Source: Dyella lipolytica (GTDB lineage Bacteria > Pseudomonadota > Gammaproteobacteria > Xanthomonadales > Rhodanobacteraceae). Taken from it: a DNA stretch of 64,000 bases. The notes beneath the pieces are model-generated. The model did no database searches. It saw nothing but the letters and a program-made list of their open reading frames with translations, and was not told where the DNA came from. Below are positions 8,469 to 17,789 of the stretch, one piece after another (the first letter of the stretch is position 1; every line of letters starts with the position of its first letter). The stretch covers positions 802,295 to 866,294 of the forward strand of contig NZ_BSNQ01000009.1 of NCBI RefSeq assembly GCF_030160075.1. Reading direction: 5' to 3'. The translations under genes were made by a program, and so were the position numbers.

Positions 8469-9793
8469 TGAACATGGCGACACTCCGACGCCTCAACGGT
8501 TGGTTGTTTGCACTGCTGGTCGTGCTTGGCGCGGGCGCGATCGGCTTTCTCTCCGCACGCCACAACCATGTCGCCGATTGGACCTTCGGCAGTCGCGTCA
8601 GTATGTCGCCGGAAACGCGCAGCGTGCTCGCCAAGCTGGAAGGGCCGGTGGAGATCGTCAGTTACGCCGATCCACAGGGCGACCTACGTCAGACCATCGC
8701 GGCGGTGTTGCAGCGTTACCAGCAGGCCAAACCCGATCTGCACCTCAGCTTCGTCGATCCGCAAAAAGATCCGGCGGCGATGCGCAATCTCGGCATCACA
8801 GTAGACGGCGAACTGATCCTGCATTACCGCGATCGCGAACAACGCCTGGATGTACTGACCGAACGCAGTTTCACCGATGCGCTGGAGCGTCTGGTACGCG
8901 GTAGCGATCGCATCGTCGCCTTCGTCACGGGCGACGGCGAGCGGCGCGCGGATGGCGTGGCCAATGCGGACCTCGGCACTTTCGCATCGCAACTCGAACA
9001 AAGCGGCATGCGCGCCGTGCCACTGAACTTTTCGCAGGTCGCCGCGGTGCCCGATCACACCGATCTGGTGGTGCTGGCCAGCCCACAAGCAGCGCTGTCG
9101 CCCAGTGCCATGAAGGCGCTGACCGACTATCTGGGCAACGGCGGCAATCTGCTTTGGCTGGCCGATCCAGGCAATCAGGACCCAAGCCTGCAGCCGCTCG
9201 CAGATGCACTCGGCATCCGCGTGCTTCCCGGTGAATTGATCGACGCGTCTGCTGCCACACTGGCGTTGAAAGATCCGCGCATGATCGCACTCGGCGATTA
9301 CCCACCCAGCGCGATCACACGCGGCTTCACTCTTACCACGCTGTTCCCGGAAGTCGCGCCCCTCGCAGAAGTGCGCAAGAGCGAATGGCAGATCGTTCCG
9401 TTCCTGCGCTCCAGTGCGCAGGCCACTACGCAGTCGATCGACGGCACATCCGCCAATGCGATGAAGGGACCGCTGGATTTCGGCTTTGCGCTCAGCCGAC
9501 TCTCGCCCAGCCCGGCCAAGAGCGAACAGCGCGTGGCGGTGATCGGCAACGGCGATTTTCTCTCCAACAGCTACTTGGGTAACGGCGGCAACCGCGCGCT
9601 GGGCGAACGCATCTTCGACTGGCTGCTTGGCGACGACGCACTGATCAACATGCCGTCGCGTGGCGCACCCGATCGTGTGCTGACAGTCTCCCAGGGTTCG
9701 CTGAATGTGCTGAGCATCGCCTACATCGTCGTGTTGCCGCTGCTGTTGTTGGTGATCGGCGGCCTGATCGCGTGGCGCCGGCGTCGCGCATGA
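8468..9793 (+). CDS. GldG-like ABC exporter accessory protein
   Basis: The 441-residue protein has one N-terminal membrane helix (LFALLVVLGAGAIGFLSA), a long extracytoplasmic domain, and a C-terminal helix (IAYIVVLPLLLLVIGGLIAW) followed by RRRRA. The periplasmic part matches the auxiliary family found with GldF-type permeases: thioredoxin-like start (VEIVSYADPQGDLRQ), then FVTGDGERRADG and a DLVVLASPQAALSPSAM block. It overlaps the permease stop by one base and the next gene by four. Function as a substrate-binding or coupling subunit is inferred. Confidence 0.82.
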   Translation: MNMATLRRLNGWLFALLVVLGAGAIGFLSARHNHVADWTFGSRVSMSPETRSVLAKLEGPVEIVSYADPQGDLRQTIAAVLQRYQQAKPDLHLSFVDPQKDPAAMRNLGITVDGELILHYRDREQRLDVLTERSFTDALERLVRGSDRIVAFVTGDGERRADGVANADLGTFASQLEQSGMRAVPLNFSQVAAVPDHTDLVVLASPQAALSPSAMKALTDYLGNGGNLLWLADPGNQDPSLQPLADALGIRVLPGELIDASAATLALKDPRMIALGDYPPSAITRGFTLTTLFPEVAPLAEVRKSEWQIVPFLRSSAQATTQSIDGTSANAMKGPLDFGFALSRLSPSPAKSEQRVAVIGNGDFLSNSYLGNGGNRALGERIFDWLLGDDALINMPSRGAPDRVLTVSQGSLNVLSIAYIVVLPLLLLVIGGLIAWRRRRA

Positions 9794-10278
9794 AGCGTGC
9801 GGCGCGCCGACAGTTGTGGTTCCTGGCGGCAGTGTTGGTGCTGCTAGCCGCCGCATGGTGGCAGCTGCGTAGCGACCGGATGTCTGCGCCCGGTACGTTG
9901 CTGACGCTCGATCCCAATGCGATCACGCACGTCGACCTGCAGATCAGCCAAGCACCAGCGGAGCACTACGTAAAGCGCGACGGCCATTGGTGGAGTGCCG
10001 ACCAGACGGCAGCCGCCGACGATCTGCGCCTGGGCGAACTGGTTCGCATCGCTTCCGCCCCGGTGCAGAACTGGCAGCCTGCAGACAGCTACGATCCAAC
10101 CAAGATTGGCCTCTCTCCGCCGCAGGCCACATTGAATTTGGACGGCCAAACGCTTCGCTTCGGCGGCATGACGGCGATCGGCCAGCGCGGTTACGTGCAA
10201 GTCGGGTCGCGTATAGGCATTGTCTCGCTGCGTTATATGCCACGCTCGGTGCAGAGCGCATCGATCAAGGGGTTGTGA
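9790..10278 (+). CDS. DUF4340-like membrane-anchored protein of the exporter operon
   Basis: This 162-residue protein has an N-terminal helix ([18 protein letters not shown]) and an extracytoplasmic domain. It contains VKRDGHWW and [13 protein letters not shown], the pattern of DUF4340 proteins that follow GldG genes. It is shorter than most family members. The ATG at 9790 gives the ATGA overlap with the previous stop and is preferred to an upstream start at 9772. The role is unknown; position argues for a part of the Gld-like complex. Confidence 0.7.
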   Translation: MKRAARRQLWFLAAVLVLLAAAWWQLRSDRMSAPGTLLTLDPNAITHVDLQISQAPAEHYVKRDGHWWSADQTAAADDLRLGELVRIASAPVQNWQPADSYDPTKIGLSPPQATLNLDGQTLRFGGMTAIGQRGYVQVGSRIGIVSLRYMPRSVQSASIKGL

Positions 10279-10279
10279 C

Positions 10280-11107
10280 ATGCCTGAATTGCCTGAGGTC
10301 GAAACGACCCGACGCGGCATTGCCCCGCACCTGATCGGCCGCCGCGTTGCTGGCGTCACGCTGCGCCGCGCGGACTTGCGCTGGCCGATTCCGCGTGAAA
10401 TCACCGAATTGCTGCCCGGGCAGCGGATCGACGACGTGGAGCGCCGTGCAAAGTATCTGCTGTTGCACACACAGGCCGGCAGCGCATTGCTGCACCTAGG
10501 CATGTCGGGTGTACTGCGAGTGCTGCCGCCCGATATTCCGGCTGGCGCGCACGACCACGTCGATATTCTGCTTGAACCGGTACAAGGCGAGCGCGAACGC
10601 ATCCTGCGGTTCACTGATCCACGCCGTTTCGGCTGCCTGCTCTGGCAGGCGCCAGGCACCACGCACGAACTGCTTGCAGGACTCGGCCCCGAACCGCTTA
10701 CCGATGCCTTCGACGGCGAGCGGCTGTGGCAACGTTCCCGCGGTCGCAAGGCGGCCGTGAAACTGTTTCTGATGGACAACGCCATTGTCGTCGGCGTAGG
10801 TAACATCTACGCCAGCGAAGCGCTGTTTGCTGCGGGTATCGATCCGCGCCGAACCGCCGGTTCAGTATCGCGCGCACGTTACCAGCGTCTTGCTGCCGAG
10901 GTGAAACGCATCCTGGCCTGGGCGATCGAGCGCGGCGGCACGACCTTGCGCGACTTCATCAATCCGGATGGCGCGCCCGGTTATTTCTTTCGCGAATTGT
11001 ATGTGTATGGGCGCGAGGGCGACCCGTGCAAAGTATGCGGCACGGCGATTCGACAGACGGTCATCGGACAACGCTCGACCTTCTGGTGTCCGCGTTGTCA
11101 GAAGTGA
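10280..11107 (+). CDS. mutM: Bifunctional DNA-formamidopyrimidine glycosylase/AP lyase (Fpg)
   Basis: Base-excision repair enzyme that removes 8-oxoguanine and formamidopyrimidines and nicks the abasic site. The 275-residue protein begins [13 protein letters not shown], in which Pro2 and Glu3 are catalytic after Met removal. It has the helix-two-turn-helix block [17 protein letters not shown], and the C-terminal zinc finger CKVCG...CPRC (four Cys) ends the protein. The start is one base after the stop of the previous gene, so mutM appears to be co-transcribed with the exporter operon, an unusual partner. Confidence 0.97.
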   Translation: MPELPEVETTRRGIAPHLIGRRVAGVTLRRADLRWPIPREITELLPGQRIDDVERRAKYLLLHTQAGSALLHLGMSGVLRVLPPDIPAGAHDHVDILLEPVQGERERILRFTDPRRFGCLLWQAPGTTHELLAGLGPEPLTDAFDGERLWQRSRGRKAAVKLFLMDNAIVVGVGNIYASEALFAAGIDPRRTAGSVSRARYQRLAAEVKRILAWAIERGGTTLRDFINPDGAPGYFFRELYVYGREGDPCKVCGTAIRQTVIGQRSTFWCPRCQK

Positions 11108-11132
11108 TGCTGTATGAGGCGCGACTCGCTCT

Positions 11133-11906
11133 TCACTCCGCGCCGGGCCAATAGAACGACACATACGTATTGTTGAACTGCGGATCGTCGTAACCACCGC
11201 CCATTTCAGCAACAAGACCGCCAAACAATCCGTCGACCTCCAGCGCCTGCCCATCGACGAAATGCGCGCCCATCGCCTGCAATTCAACCAATCGCTGGCA
11301 CAGCGCGCCCGCGCGATCGATGTCTTGGACCGGCACGTCATGCAGGCTGATATCGGGACGACCGAACTTGCGCAGGCCGCGCGTGTGAATCCACAGACGG
11401 TCCGACCCTTCCTCCTCATCGCGCAGGATCAACAGATGATTGCGCAACGGCGCGCCATCCCTGATCAGATAACGGCGACGCCATTCGTCGGCGCTGAACA
11501 AGGAGAGGATCTGCGGATCGAGAATCGCCACACCGCCGATGTCGAGCAGGCCGGCCAGCACGCCAAAGGTGTCGCGCATGTAGCCCGTGTCAGCGCTGTC
11601 CTTGAAGCGTCCCCGAAGCACCAGCACCTGCGGCGCAGCGATGGCTTCTTCGTACGCCTGGGGCGAGTCGTTCTTGAACAAGTCGCCGAGCGAACCTTTC
11701 AGCGGATAGCCTTCCCACTCGCGCAAACTGCTGTGGTGATGACTGGTCAGTTCGACCTCTTCCGGCAGACCGTCGCTGCCATAGGGTGCAGACGGTACGC
11801 GGGTCGGCTTGAAATCGCCGAACACATAAAACTGCAGGACGATTTCCTCGTCACTTGGCTGCCAATGCGGACGCTGCCATGCGGGGAAAGTAATCGGATT
11901 GCTCAT
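11133..11906 (-). CDS. Conserved hypothetical protein
   Basis: I do not recognise this 257-residue protein. It is soluble and acidic, without signal peptide or membrane helix, and contains several Trp- and Tyr-rich motifs (FPAWQRPHWQPSDEE at the start, NNTYVSFYWPG at the end). Codon use matches its neighbours. It is convergent with mutM and separated by 32 bases from tdk on the same strand, so it may share the tdk transcript. Confidence 0.7.
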   Translation of the reverse strand: MSNPITFPAWQRPHWQPSDEEIVLQFYVFGDFKPTRVPSAPYGSDGLPEEVELTSHHHSSLREWEGYPLKGSLGDLFKNDSPQAYEEAIAAPQVLVLRGRFKDSADTGYMRDTFGVLAGLLDIGGVAILDPQILSLFSADEWRRRYLIRDGAPLRNHLLILRDEEEGSDRLWIHTRGLRKFGRPDISLHDVPVQDIDRAGALCQRLVELQAMGAHFVDGQALEVDGLFGGLVAEMGGGYDDPQFNNTYVSFYWPGAE

Positions 11907-11938
11907 GCGTCATTCCTTAATAGCGGCGCCGGTTCGAA

Positions 11939-12571
11939 TCAGGACTTGTCGTCCAGCGGCAGGCCGGGTTGTTTCAGTTCGATACGGCCGCGTCCCCGGG
12001 TGATCCTCTTGAACTCGGCGCGGCTGACCGAGACATAGCGTTCGTTACCGCCGATCTCAACCTGCGGCCCTTCGGTAATCGCGCGACCCTGCTCGTCTAC
12101 GCGCACCACCATGGTGGCCTTGCGGCCGGTATGGCAGATGGTCTTGATCTCTTCCAGGCTGTCGGCCCAGGCCAGCAGATAACGGCTGCCTTCGAATAGT
12201 TCGCCGCGGAAATCCGTGCGCAGACCGTAGGCCAACACCGGAATGCTCAGCTCATCCACGACGTCGGTGAGCTGCCACACCTGCGCCTTGCTCAAAAACT
12301 GTGCTTCGTCGACGAACACGCAATGCAAGGTGCCGTGCGCGGCGATATCCGCCTGCACCAGCGCCCATAGATTTGCTTCTGCGGTGAAACGCTGCGCCGC
12401 CGATTTCAAGCCGATCCGCGAGGCGACCACCCCTTCGCCATAGCGATTGTCCAGCACAGGCGTGAGAATCAGCGTGCGCATCCCGCGCTCGTAGTAGTTG
12501 TAAGCGCTCTGCAGCAGATTGGTGGTCTTGCCGGCATTCATTGCCGAGTAATAGAAATAGAGCTTGGCCAT
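11939..12571 (-). CDS. tdk: Thymidine kinase (type II, E. coli-like)
   Basis: Salvage enzyme that phosphorylates thymidine to dTMP with ATP. From the ATG at 12571 the protein has 210 residues, with the P-loop [10 protein letters not shown] (8-17), Walker B-type FVDEAQFL, and the lasso region [12 protein letters not shown]...[11 protein letters not shown]. coli Tdk has CFCGRK and a second cysteine nearby in the zinc-binding element. Here only one of these cysteines remains, so the structural zinc may be absent. An upstream in-frame ATG at 12613 would add 14 residues not found in the family. Confidence 0.94.
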   Translation of the reverse strand: MAKLYFYYSAMNAGKTTNLLQSAYNYYERGMRTLILTPVLDNRYGEGVVASRIGLKSAAQRFTAEANLWALVQADIAAHGTLHCVFVDEAQFLSKAQVWQLTDVVDELSIPVLAYGLRTDFRGELFEGSRYLLAWADSLEEIKTICHTGRKATMVVRVDEQGRAITEGPQVEIGGNERYVSVSRAEFKRITRGRGRIELKQPGLPLDDKS

Positions 12572-12712
12572 GCGGGTGCCGGACATGCGGAATGACGCAT
12601 GGTAACGCGGCACGGCGTCATCGGGACGAATCGGCTGTAACCTGCGCCAGGCACTCCCTGTTTGCTACGATCGTCTATTGCCTGCCTCCCACCGGACCGA
12701 TTCGCCCACCGC

Positions 12713-14695
12713 ATGCTCAACCCCCAACAATTGGCCGCCGTCGAACACATCGACAGCCCGCTGCTGGTGCTGGCCGGCGCCGGTTCCGGCAAAACCTCGG
12801 TGATCACCCAGAAGATCGCGCACCTGGTGCAGCGGCGAAAGCTGGCCGCCTCGAAGATCGCGGCCATCACCTTTACCAACAAGGCCGCTCGCGAAATGCG
12901 CGAGCGCGTGAGTAAACTGGTCAGCGCCGAGGATGCGCAGGCGCTCACCGTATGCACCTTCCACGCGCTGGGCCTGAAATTTCTGCAGATCGAACACGAG
13001 CGCGCCGGCCTGCGCCGCGGTTTTTCCGTACTGGATGCAGACGACAGCGAGAATATCGTCAAGGAACTCGCGCCGAAGGGTGCGAAGCCCGATGTACTGT
13101 TCGGCCTGCGCAACTTGCTTAGCCGCGCCAAGAGCAGCGGACTTTCGCCCGAAGAAGCACTAGCTGCCGCGCGCAGCCCACGCGAACTAGACGCCGCCAC
13201 CATTTACCAGATGTACCAGCAGCGACTCGCCGCTTTCAATGCGGTCGATTTCGACGACCTGATCCGCCTGCCGCTGCGCATCCTGGAAGACGACGAAGCG
13301 TGCCGCAACGGCTGGCGCGAACGCCTGCGCTATCTGTTGGTGGACGAATACCAGGACACCAACGACGCGCAGTACCGGTTGCTGAAAGCATTGTCCGGCG
13401 AGCGCGGCAACTTCACCTGCGTCGGCGATGACGATCAGTCGATCTATGCCTGGCGCGGCGCCAATCCGGAAAACATCGATCAGCTCGGCAAAGACTGGCC
13501 AAGCCTGCGCGTGATCAAGCTGGAGCAGAACTACCGCTGCGGCCGGCGCATTCTGCGTGCAGCCAATCAGCTGATCGCCAACAATCCGCACCTGCACAGC
13601 AAGAAACTTTGGAGCGAGCATCCGGAAGGCGCGCCGATCCGTGTCATCGAATGCAAGGACGCCGAGCACGAGGCCGAGCGCATCGCCGGCATGGCCGCTA
13701 CGCTGGCGGAAAAACACAAAGTGCGCTGGCACGATATGGCCATTCTGTATCGCGGCAACTTCCAGGCGCGACCGCTGGAAAAAGCGCTGCGCTTGGCGCG
13801 CGTGCCCTATCACCTCACCGGCGCGCTGTCGTTTCTGGACCGCGCGGAAGTGAAGGATCTGCTCTGCTATCTGCGCCTGTTGACCAACCCAACCGACGAC
13901 GCCGCCTTCCTGCGCGTTGTGAATGTGCCAAAACGCGAAATCGGCGCCACGACGCTCGAGAAACTTGGACAGCTCGCACAATCGCGCCATAGCTCATTGC
14001 TGGACGCCACACGCAGCGACAGCGTATTGCGCCAGCTGAGCCCGCGACCCGCCGCAGCGCTCGCCTCGTTTTCCGAGTTGCTGGACGAGTTGCGCAGCGC
14101 CTCGCTGCACGAAAGTGCCGCCGATCTCGTCGAGCGCGTGTTGACGCGCACAAGCTACGCCGCGCACATCGCTACCGGAACGCCGGACGCCGCGTTACGC
14201 GAACGCCGTCTCGGCAACCTGCGCGAGCTGGCCGACTGGTTCCGTGCCATGCAGAAAGGCGGTGGCAGTGCCGGCGATCTTGCTTCCCAGCTCGCGCTGT
14301 TGAGTCATGCCGACCGCGACGAACCCGGCAATGCGTTGCGCATGATGACCTTGCACTCCGCGAAAGGCCTGGAGTTCCGCTTTGTATTCATCGTCGGCTG
14401 CGAGGAAGGCACATTGCCACACGACGGTGCGATCGATGAAGGCCGCACCGATGAGGAACGCCGGCTGATGTACGTGGGCATAACCCGCGCCAAAGAACTG
14501 CTGACGCTTTCGTGGTCGTCCAAGACCAAGCGCTACGGCGAAGTGCACAGTAATCAGCCCAGCCGCTTCCTGCACGAACTGCCGCAAGACGACTTGCACT
14601 GGGAAGGCAAGGATCTCGAAGCGGACAAGGAAGCAGTGCGCGAAACAGCCGAATCGCATATGGCGAAGATCGCAGCAATGCTCGCCGGTAACTAA
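12713..14695 (+). CDS. rep: ATP-dependent DNA helicase Rep (UvrD/Rep family)
   Basis: Superfamily 1A 3'-5' helicase that restarts and clears replication forks. The 660-residue protein begins MLNPQQLAAVEHID and carries LAGAGSGKTSVI (motif I), VDEYQDTN (II), GDDDQSIYAWRGA (III), QNYRC (IV), TLHSAKGLEF (V) and YVGITRAKELL (VI). Length and the Rep-like start separate it from UvrD (about 720 residues). An upstream ATG at 12662 is possible but adds a non-conserved extension. It is divergent from tdk and followed nine bases later by bluB. Confidence 0.94.
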   Translation: MLNPQQLAAVEHIDSPLLVLAGAGSGKTSVITQKIAHLVQRRKLAASKIAAITFTNKAAREMRERVSKLVSAEDAQALTVCTFHALGLKFLQIEHERAGLRRGFSVLDADDSENIVKELAPKGAKPDVLFGLRNLLSRAKSSGLSPEEALAAARSPRELDAATIYQMYQQRLAAFNAVDFDDLIRLPLRILEDDEACRNGWRERLRYLLVDEYQDTNDAQYRLLKALSGERGNFTCVGDDDQSIYAWRGANPENIDQLGKDWPSLRVIKLEQNYRCGRRILRAANQLIANNPHLHSKKLWSEHPEGAPIRVIECKDAEHEAERIAGMAATLAEKHKVRWHDMAILYRGNFQARPLEKALRLARVPYHLTGALSFLDRAEVKDLLCYLRLLTNPTDDAAFLRVVNVPKREIGATTLEKLGQLAQSRHSSLLDATRSDSVLRQLSPRPAAALASFSELLDELRSASLHESAADLVERVLTRTSYAAHIATGTPDAALRERRLGNLRELADWFRAMQKGGGSAGDLASQLALLSHADRDEPGNALRMMTLHSAKGLEFRFVFIVGCEEGTLPHDGAIDEGRTDEERRLMYVGITRAKELLTLSWSSKTKRYGEVHSNQPSRFLHELPQDDLHWEGKDLEADKEAVRETAESHMAKIAAMLAGN

Positions 14696-14704
14696 GGAAA
14701 CAGC

Positions 14705-15412
14705 ATGAACGAACACGGCTTTCCGGACGAACAACGCGAAGGACTGTACCGGGCCATTCGCGAACGTCGCGATGTGCGCTCGCAATTTCTACCCGATCCC
14801 ATCGCGCCCGACGTACTTGCCCGCCTGCTGCGCGCAGCGCATCACGCACCCTCGGTCGGCTTTATGCAGCCGTGGGATTTCGTGGTCATCGACAGCATCG
14901 AGATCAAGCGCGCAGTCAAAGCGCTTTACGAAAAAGCCAATGCCGAGGCAGCCGGCCATTACACGGATGAACGCGCAACGCTCTATCGCCGACTGAAACT
15001 GGAAGGCATCGTCGACAGTCCGATCAACCTTTGCATTACCTGCGACCGCCAGCGCGGCGGACCGCATGTGCTCGGTCGCAATACGATGCTGGAGACCGAT
15101 CTCTTCAGTACCTGTCTCGCCGTGCAGAACCTATGGCTCGCAGCACGTGCCGAAGGCATCGGTGTAGGCTGGGTCAGCATCGTGGATCCGGCGCAGTTGG
15201 CCGACACGCTGGGACTGCCTGCTCATGTGCAGCCCGTGGCCTATTTGTGCCTGGGCCACGTGAGTGAATTTTTGCCGCGCCCGGAGCTTGAAATCGCCGG
15301 CTGGCGTTCGCGTATCCCGCTGGAGCAGTTGCTCCACAGCAACACCTGGAATAGCGCGGTGGAAGATGATGCGCTGATGGCAGCGGTGCGTGGACCTTTC
15401 GATTCGATTTGA
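14705..15412 (+). CDS. bluB: 5,6-dimethylbenzimidazole synthase BluB
   Basis: BluB breaks down reduced FMN with oxygen to make 5,6-dimethylbenzimidazole, the lower ligand of vitamin B12. The 235-residue nitroreductase-fold protein has the family signature RRDVRSQFLPDPIAPDVL and APSVGFMQPWDFVV, and the later block ARAEGIGVGWVSI. It starts after AAGGAAACAGC, 9 bases downstream of rep, so the two may be co-transcribed. No other cobalamin gene is in the window. Confidence 0.92.
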   Translation: MNEHGFPDEQREGLYRAIRERRDVRSQFLPDPIAPDVLARLLRAAHHAPSVGFMQPWDFVVIDSIEIKRAVKALYEKANAEAAGHYTDERATLYRRLKLEGIVDSPINLCITCDRQRGGPHVLGRNTMLETDLFSTCLAVQNLWLAARAEGIGVGWVSIVDPAQLADTLGLPAHVQPVAYLCLGHVSEFLPRPELEIAGWRSRIPLEQLLHSNTWNSAVEDDALMAAVRGPFDSI

Positions 15413-15423
15413 ACGCCGCGGAT

Positions 15424-16443
15424 TCAAACCATTCCTTCGGCCTCGAGCTCGCTCTTCAGATACGCATAGTAAATCGGCGCGGCGATCAATCCCGACAAAC
15501 CAAATGCGGCTTCCATCACCAGCATAGCCACCAGTAATTCCCAAGCGCGCGCGCGAATCTGCGTACCGATGATCCGCGCATTGAGGAAATATTCCAGCTT
15601 GTGGATCACTATTAAAAAGCCAAGCGCAGCTACCGCCATCCACACCGATATCGAAAGCGCGGCGATCGTCACCGCGGTATTCGAAATCAGATTGCCGATG
15701 ACCGGCAGCAAGCCTGCCACGAACGTGACTACCACCAGCGTCTTGGACAGCGGCACGTGGATACCCATCAACGGCAGTACGCCGAGCAGGAAGACGCCGG
15801 TCGCTACGGTATTGATCAGCGAAATCTTCAACTGCGCGAACACGATGTTGTGAAAGGCTTCGGCCAGGTGCTGGCAGCGCTGGCCCAACGCCGCCGCCAA
15901 TGGGCCGACCTGATGCGGCGGACGCTCGCGGTTGAGTGCCACCAGTGCGCCGAGCACCAGGCCGATGATGATGCGAACCAGCACACGCGCCGTTTCCTTG
16001 CCCGCCATTTGCAGGCTCATCGCATGCTTGCGGGTGAGATCCAGGGCCATCACGCGCAATTCGTCCACGCTATCGGGCAACCAGCCGGTCAGCGCGACGG
16101 GCAACTGCTGCCGCGCTTTTTCCACCAGCGGCATCAGCTGCTGCTGCCATAGCAGGTCCGGATTGCCGATCTCATTGCGCAAGAAGCTGACGGCCGCGAC
16201 GATCAGCAGAGTCAGCAAGCCGACCACGATCACGCCCAGCACCGTCACCACGACCAGTCGCGCACGCTCGCCGGAGATACGGCGACCGAGCAGCGGTGTC
16301 ATCGCGTGCACCAGTTCATACACGAGCAGTCCGGCAAACAAAGCGGGCAGCAGCCGCAATAGCAGCACCATCACCAATGCGAAGCCGGCCAGGACATAGG
16401 TGGTAACGCGGATACCGCGAACGGAATCGAAGAGTGCAGGCAC
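15424..16443 (-). CDS. AI-2E family transporter (PerM/TqsA-like)
   Basis: The 339-residue inner-membrane protein has about seven hydrophobic helices: two at the N-terminus (YVLAGFALVMVLLLRLLPALFAGLLVYEL), one at VVVTVLGVIVVGLLTLLIVAAVSFL, then a soluble loop and four or five more. The C-terminal pattern PVIGNLISNT and LIAAPIYYAYLKSELE is that of the AI-2E exporter family (TqsA/PerM/YdiK type). Substrates vary across the family, so signalling-molecule export is not established. It is convergent with bluB. Confidence 0.9.
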   Translation of the reverse strand: MPALFDSVRGIRVTTYVLAGFALVMVLLLRLLPALFAGLLVYELVHAMTPLLGRRISGERARLVVVTVLGVIVVGLLTLLIVAAVSFLRNEIGNPDLLWQQQLMPLVEKARQQLPVALTGWLPDSVDELRVMALDLTRKHAMSLQMAGKETARVLVRIIIGLVLGALVALNRERPPHQVGPLAAALGQRCQHLAEAFHNIVFAQLKISLINTVATGVFLLGVLPLMGIHVPLSKTLVVVTFVAGLLPVIGNLISNTAVTIAALSISVWMAVAALGFLIVIHKLEYFLNARIIGTQIRARAWELLVAMLVMEAAFGLSGLIAAPIYYAYLKSELEAEGMV

Positions 16444-16791
16444 GGGGGACCTTGGGGGGCAGACCTGAATGTCGGCAAGTCTGTCATAAACCTCCTCCCA
16501 GCCCGCGTGTCATCAGCGGTGGCGACGGAAGATCACTTCCCTATACACAAATATATTAAATATCAATTATTTATATCGTTGCTTCTAAAGTATTGCCTGA
16601 ACTTCGGAAGGTCCGTATCATGGCCTCCGCCGGATCCTGCTGACCTCCAATTTCTGCAGGCATGGCCATTTCCCTTCCGGCGCTGCCGGCATCACCCCGC
16701 GAGGCCCAACGCCCGTGGGGTTTTCTTTAAGATGCACCGCCAGCCCCTGCTTGCCTCGGGCAAGCCATCCTCCTCTTATGCGAGATATTCC
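16444..16791. other. Intergenic gap with AT-rich tract and terminator-like hairpin
   Basis: The 348-base gap separates divergent genes. Bases 16540-16600 are unusually AT-rich (ATATATTAAATATC-like), suited to promoters on both strands. A hairpin with arms ACCCCGCG (16694-16701) and CGTGGGGT (16714-16721) is followed by TTTTCTTT, like an intrinsic terminator, but sits upstream of the lipoprotein gene rather than after a gene. No convincing reading frame is present. Confidence 0.5.
16694..16728 (+). terminator. Orphan terminator-like hairpin upstream of lipoprotein gene
   Basis: An eight-base stem (one G-T pair) with a 12-base loop is followed by TTTTCTTT. With no gene ending before it on the plus strand, it could close a short non-coding transcript from the AT-rich tract or attenuate the downstream gene. 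Inference only. Confidence 0.45.
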
Positions 16792-17766
16792 ATGCGTTTT
16801 CAGACACTTGGCCGCGGCCTGCTGCTTTTGTCGATGCTCGTGCTAGTCGCCTGCCATAACAAGGAAGAGACCGCCGCGACACCCGGAGGCGCTACGCCGG
16901 AAGCGGCCATGCAGCAATCTGTGACGCTCATCAAGAATGGCGATTTCGCCGGCTTCTGGAAGCACGCGCTGCCGCCCGCCGACTACGCCAACCTGCGCGC
17001 CGACTGGATGCGCCCACGTCCCAACCAGCGGCCTATCACCGATGACGATCGCGCCCGCTTCGCGCTGACCGTCAAACAGCTCACCGCCCCGGATGCCGAA
17101 ACCAAGCTTTACGACCAGCTGAAACCCAAGCTGGCGCAGATGGACCAGCAGTACCACGACCAGCTGCCGGTAATGATCGGCATCGGCCAGGCCATCCTCA
17201 CCACCGGCATCGCGCAGAACAAAACCATGACGGAAAACCAGAAACAGCAGGCCCGCGACGCACTCAACGTGTTACTGCCCTGGGCCCAGCAAACGCCATG
17301 GTTCGACCAGGACAAAGCCAAGCAGGCGGTGAGCGTGGTGGTGGGTGTCTCGCGTCAGCTCGATCTCAAGAGTCCCGACCAGCTGCAAAGCATGGATTTC
17401 GACCCGGCGATGAAGGACTACTCGATCGCCTACGGTGGTCTCAAGCAGCTGCTGACGATCTACGGACTCTCGGTCGATGACACGCTGGATTCGGTGAAGG
17501 TCACCACGGTAAGTGTCGACCACGACCAGGCACACGTGAAGATCGACTACACCCTGCTTGGCAAGCCGCTGAGTTCCGACTCTCAACTCGTGCAGGTCGA
17601 TGGACGCTGGTACAGCCAGGATCTGATCAACAGCGAACGCGCGCAGCACGAGCAGTTGCTGCATCCGGCACCCACGAGCAATGCACCCGCATCCGCGGCA
17701 ACATCACCGGCACCTAGCATGCCCGCCCCTGCCTCTACCCAGGCCACACTCACGGCAAAACCGTGA
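16792..17766 (+). CDS. Predicted lipoprotein
   Basis: The 324-residue protein starts MRFQTLGRG, then a hydrophobic stretch LLLLSMLVLVAC ending at Cys21, a clear lipobox. The mature part is helical and acidic-basic mixed, with a central block of lysine- and glutamine-rich helices and a C-terminal low-complexity Ala/Pro/Thr tail. I recognise no enzymatic domain. The start at 16792 is chosen for the signal peptide; a longer open frame upstream crosses the hairpin and is unlikely to be used. It lies 23 bases upstream of plsB and may be co-transcribed. Confidence 0.75.
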   Translation: MRFQTLGRGLLLLSMLVLVACHNKEETAATPGGATPEAAMQQSVTLIKNGDFAGFWKHALPPADYANLRADWMRPRPNQRPITDDDRARFALTVKQLTAPDAETKLYDQLKPKLAQMDQQYHDQLPVMIGIGQAILTTGIAQNKTMTENQKQQARDALNVLLPWAQQTPWFDQDKAKQAVSVVVGVSRQLDLKSPDQLQSMDFDPAMKDYSIAYGGLKQLLTIYGLSVDDTLDSVKVTTVSVDHDQAHVKIDYTLLGKPLSSDSQLVQVDGRWYSQDLINSERAQHEQLLHPAPTSNAPASAATSPAPSMPAPASTQATLTAKP

Positions 17767-17789
17767 GCTAAGCCGGTACCCGTTAGACT

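Noticed and set aside
12662-12712. Alternative upstream start for rep
   Set aside because: The extra 17 residues are not typical of Rep; the ATG at 12713 gives the usual MLNPQQL start.
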